Assembly: GCA_907165065.1 (NCBI GenBank)
Contig: OU015523.1
Location: 19,371,834 to 19,435,833 of the forward strand
Length of the DNA stretch: 64,000 bases
Reading direction: 5' to 3'
From: Caprimulgus europaeus
Lineage: Eukaryota > Chordata > Aves > Caprimulgiformes > Caprimulgidae
In this document: positions 60,420 to 64,000 of the stretch, piece after piece
Layout: every line of letters begins with the position of its first letter
Position numbering within the stretch: position 1 is the first letter of the stretch
Position numbers and translations under genes: made by a program
Notes under the pieces: generated by a model
Database searches by the model: none
What the model saw: only the letters and a program-made list of their open reading frames with translations
What the model was told of the DNA's origin: nothing

Positions 60420-63400
60420 TATTCTTCTCTTGTCTGAACCGCCTCTTAACATCATAGTGCTTTAAATGAGGGCACAATGGAAGTTACACACCAGGCTAAA
60501 GCAATTCAAATCCTGTCTTTGATATCTCTGCAAAGAAAGGCAATGATGAACAGAGCTGCTGCTTTGACTGGTTTTGCCCTGGCTTTGCAGATGAAAGTAA
60601 GCTGCTCTGATTAAACAAAAAAAAAAAAAAATCTTTGTAAGAAGGTGTTTCTAAGAAGAGCCCAACTAACCCCTGAGGACAAAATGCTCCTTCCCTTCCC
60701 GTTTTGTACATGGTTATAAATATACCATTCAGCTTCTCTTAACACAGGACCAATACAATTTTGCTGGGTTTAGGCCCTTCTATGTTTTATCCTCTTTGAA
60801 GCTTTTGCCCTGCAAAGCCCAGCAGGGCTGTAAGAGGAAGTTACCTGCATCTTTTTCTTATCCAGATCTCTTCAAAGAAGAGTTGAGAGGTGAGGGAAGA
60901 GAGAGAGAGAAAGGCTGACTTGGACTGTAGCTTAAGTGCTTCAACAGACAATAAGCAAAATGAGTAAGAAAAAACTACAACTTTTTAAAGCTTAAAAAAA
61001 AAAAAAAGGAAAAAAAACTCATAAAAACTTGAGAATTGTCTTTGCCTAACTGATTTGCTGAAGTTACCAAGTATACTGGTTACATTGGTTGTCTCACTGT
61101 GCTTCTTGGACTGTATTTGCTGTGAGTCCAGTTATGTTTCAAATACAACTGGCACCTACACTCTTTCCTTCTGGGAGTGTTACATCGGTGTTCAGGTCAG
61201 TCCTGGCACTCCTTGGACAGCTGTGGAGTGCCCTAAAGTTGAATTTGTGTTAATCACATGAACAACCTTTAACCTCCTGTCTTACAGGCAAATTGGCATT
61301 TGTCCCAGAGCTGTTAGTACAGAATTATTTCCCCCTACTTGTCAGTTGCCTAGAAAGCAGACTAGGGACCAGCTGGGCGGGAATCGGAAGGGTCCTCCTA
61401 TCAGCAAGTTCCTGTGGCTCTTCTGCATTCTCTCTCTGAGGATCTACCAAGTTCCTGCAGTCGTTGTGGTCACCCTTTGTTTGCCAGCCAGTAGGGCGTG
61501 CTGCTCAGTTCTCCTCTGGCCTGGCTGCATAAGTAGTGATGAAAGACTGCTGGTGTTTATCCTGGTCCTTATTAAAAAAAAAAAAAAAAAATAAAAAGAA
61601 AAAAAAGAAACTGCATAGCTTTGCATTGGCCTGGGAATATGTTTTTTTAATACCTGAATGGACATAAAGCTGTTAGATGCTTGCAGAAACAAGTAGATGA
61701 GGGAATGATGGGGTGACAGGTGTATTTACTGGTCTGGGACATGTGGACCAAACACCACAGTTGAGTCCCATGACTCAGTGGAAAGATTTGCTGCCACAAG
61801 CGTAGTAGCCAGATACCAATATAGATACCCTCCCCAAATCACATGAAATACAAAGATCAGAAAGCTTTGGCAATATTGTCCCTCTCTCCTGTCCTCCCTG
61901 CTGAAATATTCAGTGAAGGCCACAGGAGACAGAGGCAGCAGCTACAGCGTTAACAGTAAATTTGAGACATGGCCGCGCACGCTGTATACATGATTCCCCC
62001 ACCACACCCATGGGGTATGTCACTCACAAATGACAATGAAAGAAAAAGGACAACATACACAGATTTCTAACCAGGCTCACGGCTTTACAAGTCTGTGCAG
62101 TAAGTCTTGCATGTGTATGAGATAACATGCAGTGAGTATGAGATAAATGGGTAGATGGAGGAACCAAGATGGCCATAAAACTAAGGACTGGCTTACCTTC
62201 AAGCCATGCTTTTCCACTGCAAGTTGTTAACAAGCTGTTTTCCTTCAGGAGAGCCGCCCAGCCGCCTTTCTGAGATGGAAGGGGGGTTTGGCAGCCAATG
62301 ACTGGACTGACACGGTGGTTCCTTCACTGCTTTGCCACCTGTCTTTTGCTGTTTCCTGGGCACAGCACTGCCTGGGCAAGTGAGAGTGGAAGGCCAGTGA
62401 GCAGAAGCTCCTGTTGGTCCATTTCTGCAGGCTGTTCAGGTGGAGCATCCCGCTCTCCTCACTGGCCTCTCTTGGCATTGGAGGAATTTGCAATCCTGTG
62501 CCATGGACAAAGGAAGTCCTGCAGAAAGATGGAGCAAAAACCTAGAGGGGTTTGAACAGCTATGCAGTGGCTGCTGCCTTAAGCAGACAGTCGCCACCCT
62601 TCTGTTCCTCGCAAGCGGCTGTTCCAGTGGTGACCGTGATGACCGGGAATTGCCACAGAAGGACAAATCCTGCTCCCTCGCTTCTGAGGCAGTGGGATTA
62701 CTCAGTGCCAACATCAGTGGTGTTTCTGTTCTCTGAGGGGCCACTGACCACAGTAGGCTCCAGATTGCTACACATGGTACCAGGGGAGCGACATGAATAT
62801 TGTCCTTGCTTCTGGAGCCTGCAGAACCATCAGCCCTTTGCATCACCATGGGCCACGGAGTGTTCCCCAGTTCCTAGTTCCTGCACTCTCCAGTAGCCCC
62901 GCTCCTTTCCTTTATAAGCAACTGTTTGTAAAAGACTCATTGTAATTCAGCAGGAGACCACATTTCTGGTGGTTTTGCAAGCTCTAGAATCAGTGCCCCA
63001 GCATCAGAGGGGGAAGGAGTTTTACAGAGGAAACTTGTTAGCACCAGAGAGGAAAGAAGGACAATAACCTATTTGAGTCTGAGAAAACTGGGGCAATCGG
63101 GGACTCATTGTCTGCCAAAGCCTTTTCTCTTCACAGTCATTGCCAGGACATGTCAGAGCAACTATTCAGTTCTACAGCAGTCCCAGCAAGGATCTGGGAC
63201 ACAGAGCAGCTGCAACTTCACAGCACCTGAGTCACTGAGCACCTGCAATTTGTACGGGCTTTGCTGCATTTGCAAGAATTTGCAAGGAAATTTGCAAATT
63301 GTCTACAGTCCCTAAAGTTTATTGCTTGGTATGGGGCAGTGATGATTCTTTCCCTCCTCCTAGCCCCAGCTTTTGCAGGACCCAAGGAGGGGACCTGTCA

Positions 63401-63884
63401 CTTGAGAGCTCAGAGCCTGCCCATCCCCGATAGTGCTCAGTCTTCGTGCAAGCGGGCTGGAATTCAGGGCAGTTGCAAACACATTTCTGGCATTCTTCTG
63501 GCAGTATGGGGGCCACCACATTCAAGGGATGCCAGACCAAACCACCACTACATTCTGTATCAACAACAAAGCGTTGTTGCTTTTGTACTTACCTTTTGCT
63601 CAGGCAAGAGTTGACTCCTGGAACCTGTGCACTCAACATGAGACGCATCTGCCCGCGGCTGTCTTGCCGGGAGCATGAATACTCTAGCAGACTGACTCAG
63701 CTTCTTCTGGATGGCTGAATGTGACTGGGAAGTACAGAACATCCTCTGAGACATCCTGCATGTGGGATGAACACGTGCTCACTTCCCATCCTCCTTCCTC
63801 TCTTTCCCACCCCTCCAAAACTTTCACACTGTAAAGCTCCATACCCCCATCAAACAGGTACTGGCTGTGTGCACACATAAAATA
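60420..63884. other. Gene-free region downstream of NCAPD2
   Basis: GAPDH follows NCAPD2 in human, but none of its exons (for example the VKVGVNGFGRIG start) appears here, so it must lie beyond the window if the order holds. Poly-A stretches at about 60,991-61,018 and 61,574-61,607 could be retroposed tails or simple sequence. Open frames are under 140 codons and without domains. Confidence 0.5.
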
Positions 63885-63887
63885 GAA

Positions 63888-64000
63888 TCAGAATCACAGA
63901 ATCATTAGGGTTGGAAAAGACCTCTAAGATCATCAAGTTCAACCATCAACCCAGCACCACCATGCCCACTAAACCATGTCCTCAGGTGCCATGTCCACAT
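63888..64000 (-). mobile_element. CR1 LINE 3' end, antisense, running off the window
   Basis: It starts with the complement of the CR1 tail (AGAATCACAGAATCATTAGG) and continues with the antisense 3' UTR (GGTTGGAAAAGACCTCTAAG, AACCATCAACCCAGCACCAC). This is a different CR1 subfamily from the other copies, and its 5' part lies outside. Confidence 0.85.

Noticed and set aside
60991-61607. Processed pseudogene suggested by two poly-A tracts
   Set aside because: No recognisable coding remnant precedes either tract, and no flanking target duplication could be identified.

Overview
The window is avian nuclear DNA. It holds many CR1 LINE fragments ending in the bird-type 3' tail (copies of ATTCTATGA), several solo LTRs of endogenous retroviruses, no mammalian SINEs, and intron-split genes that read as close relatives of chicken and human proteins. 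The gene set is the vertebrate block SCNN1A - VAMP1 - MRPL51 - NCAPD2 (human 12p13.31). The sequence does not let me name a species.

Layout. 1-13.6 kb is gene-poor and repeat-rich (CR1 copies, an older CR1/L3-like stretch and one 463-bp solo LTR with perfect target duplications). 13.6-14.45 kb is a CpG island that is the likely SCNN1A promoter. 14,477-21,244 (+) is SCNN1A, the alpha subunit of the epithelial sodium channel, in 12 coding exons (623 aa). 21.25-28.3 kb has no recognisable coding exon. 28,339-31,991 (-) is VAMP1 (synaptobrevin 1, 119 aa, 5 coding exons) with a start codon split by intron 1, a TATA promoter near 32.06 kb, and a nested pair of LTRs in intron 2. A related LTR lies just upstream. 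34,564-35,159 (-) is MRPL51 (150 aa, 2 coding exons). A short CpG-rich bidirectional promoter with a perfect CRE separates it from NCAPD2 (+, 35,408-60,365), the condensin I HEAT-repeat subunit, in 31 coding exons (1,403 aa). After NCAPD2 there are 3.5 kb without a gene, ending in a CR1 that runs off the window.

The best hidden feature is a box C/D-H/ACA composite small Cajal-body RNA in NCAPD2 intron 3 (35,985-36,313, 329 nt). It has C and D boxes, a terminal stem, an H box, an ACA box, a guide whose fifth base upstream of box D pairs with C45 of U5 snRNA, and a pseudouridylation pocket matching U46 of U5. These are the targets of U85 (SCARNA10), whose human gene is also in NCAPD2.

Other points: SCNN1A is inverted relative to VAMP1-MRPL51-NCAPD2 compared with human, and LTBR, CD27 and TAPBPL are not seen between them. 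NCAPD2 intron 25 is a GC-AG intron. VAMP1 has Val at the position of VAMP2 Gln76. Two solo LTRs of one about 460-bp family have clean 5-bp target duplications. I did no database search; identities come from reading the translations and from knowledge of these families.
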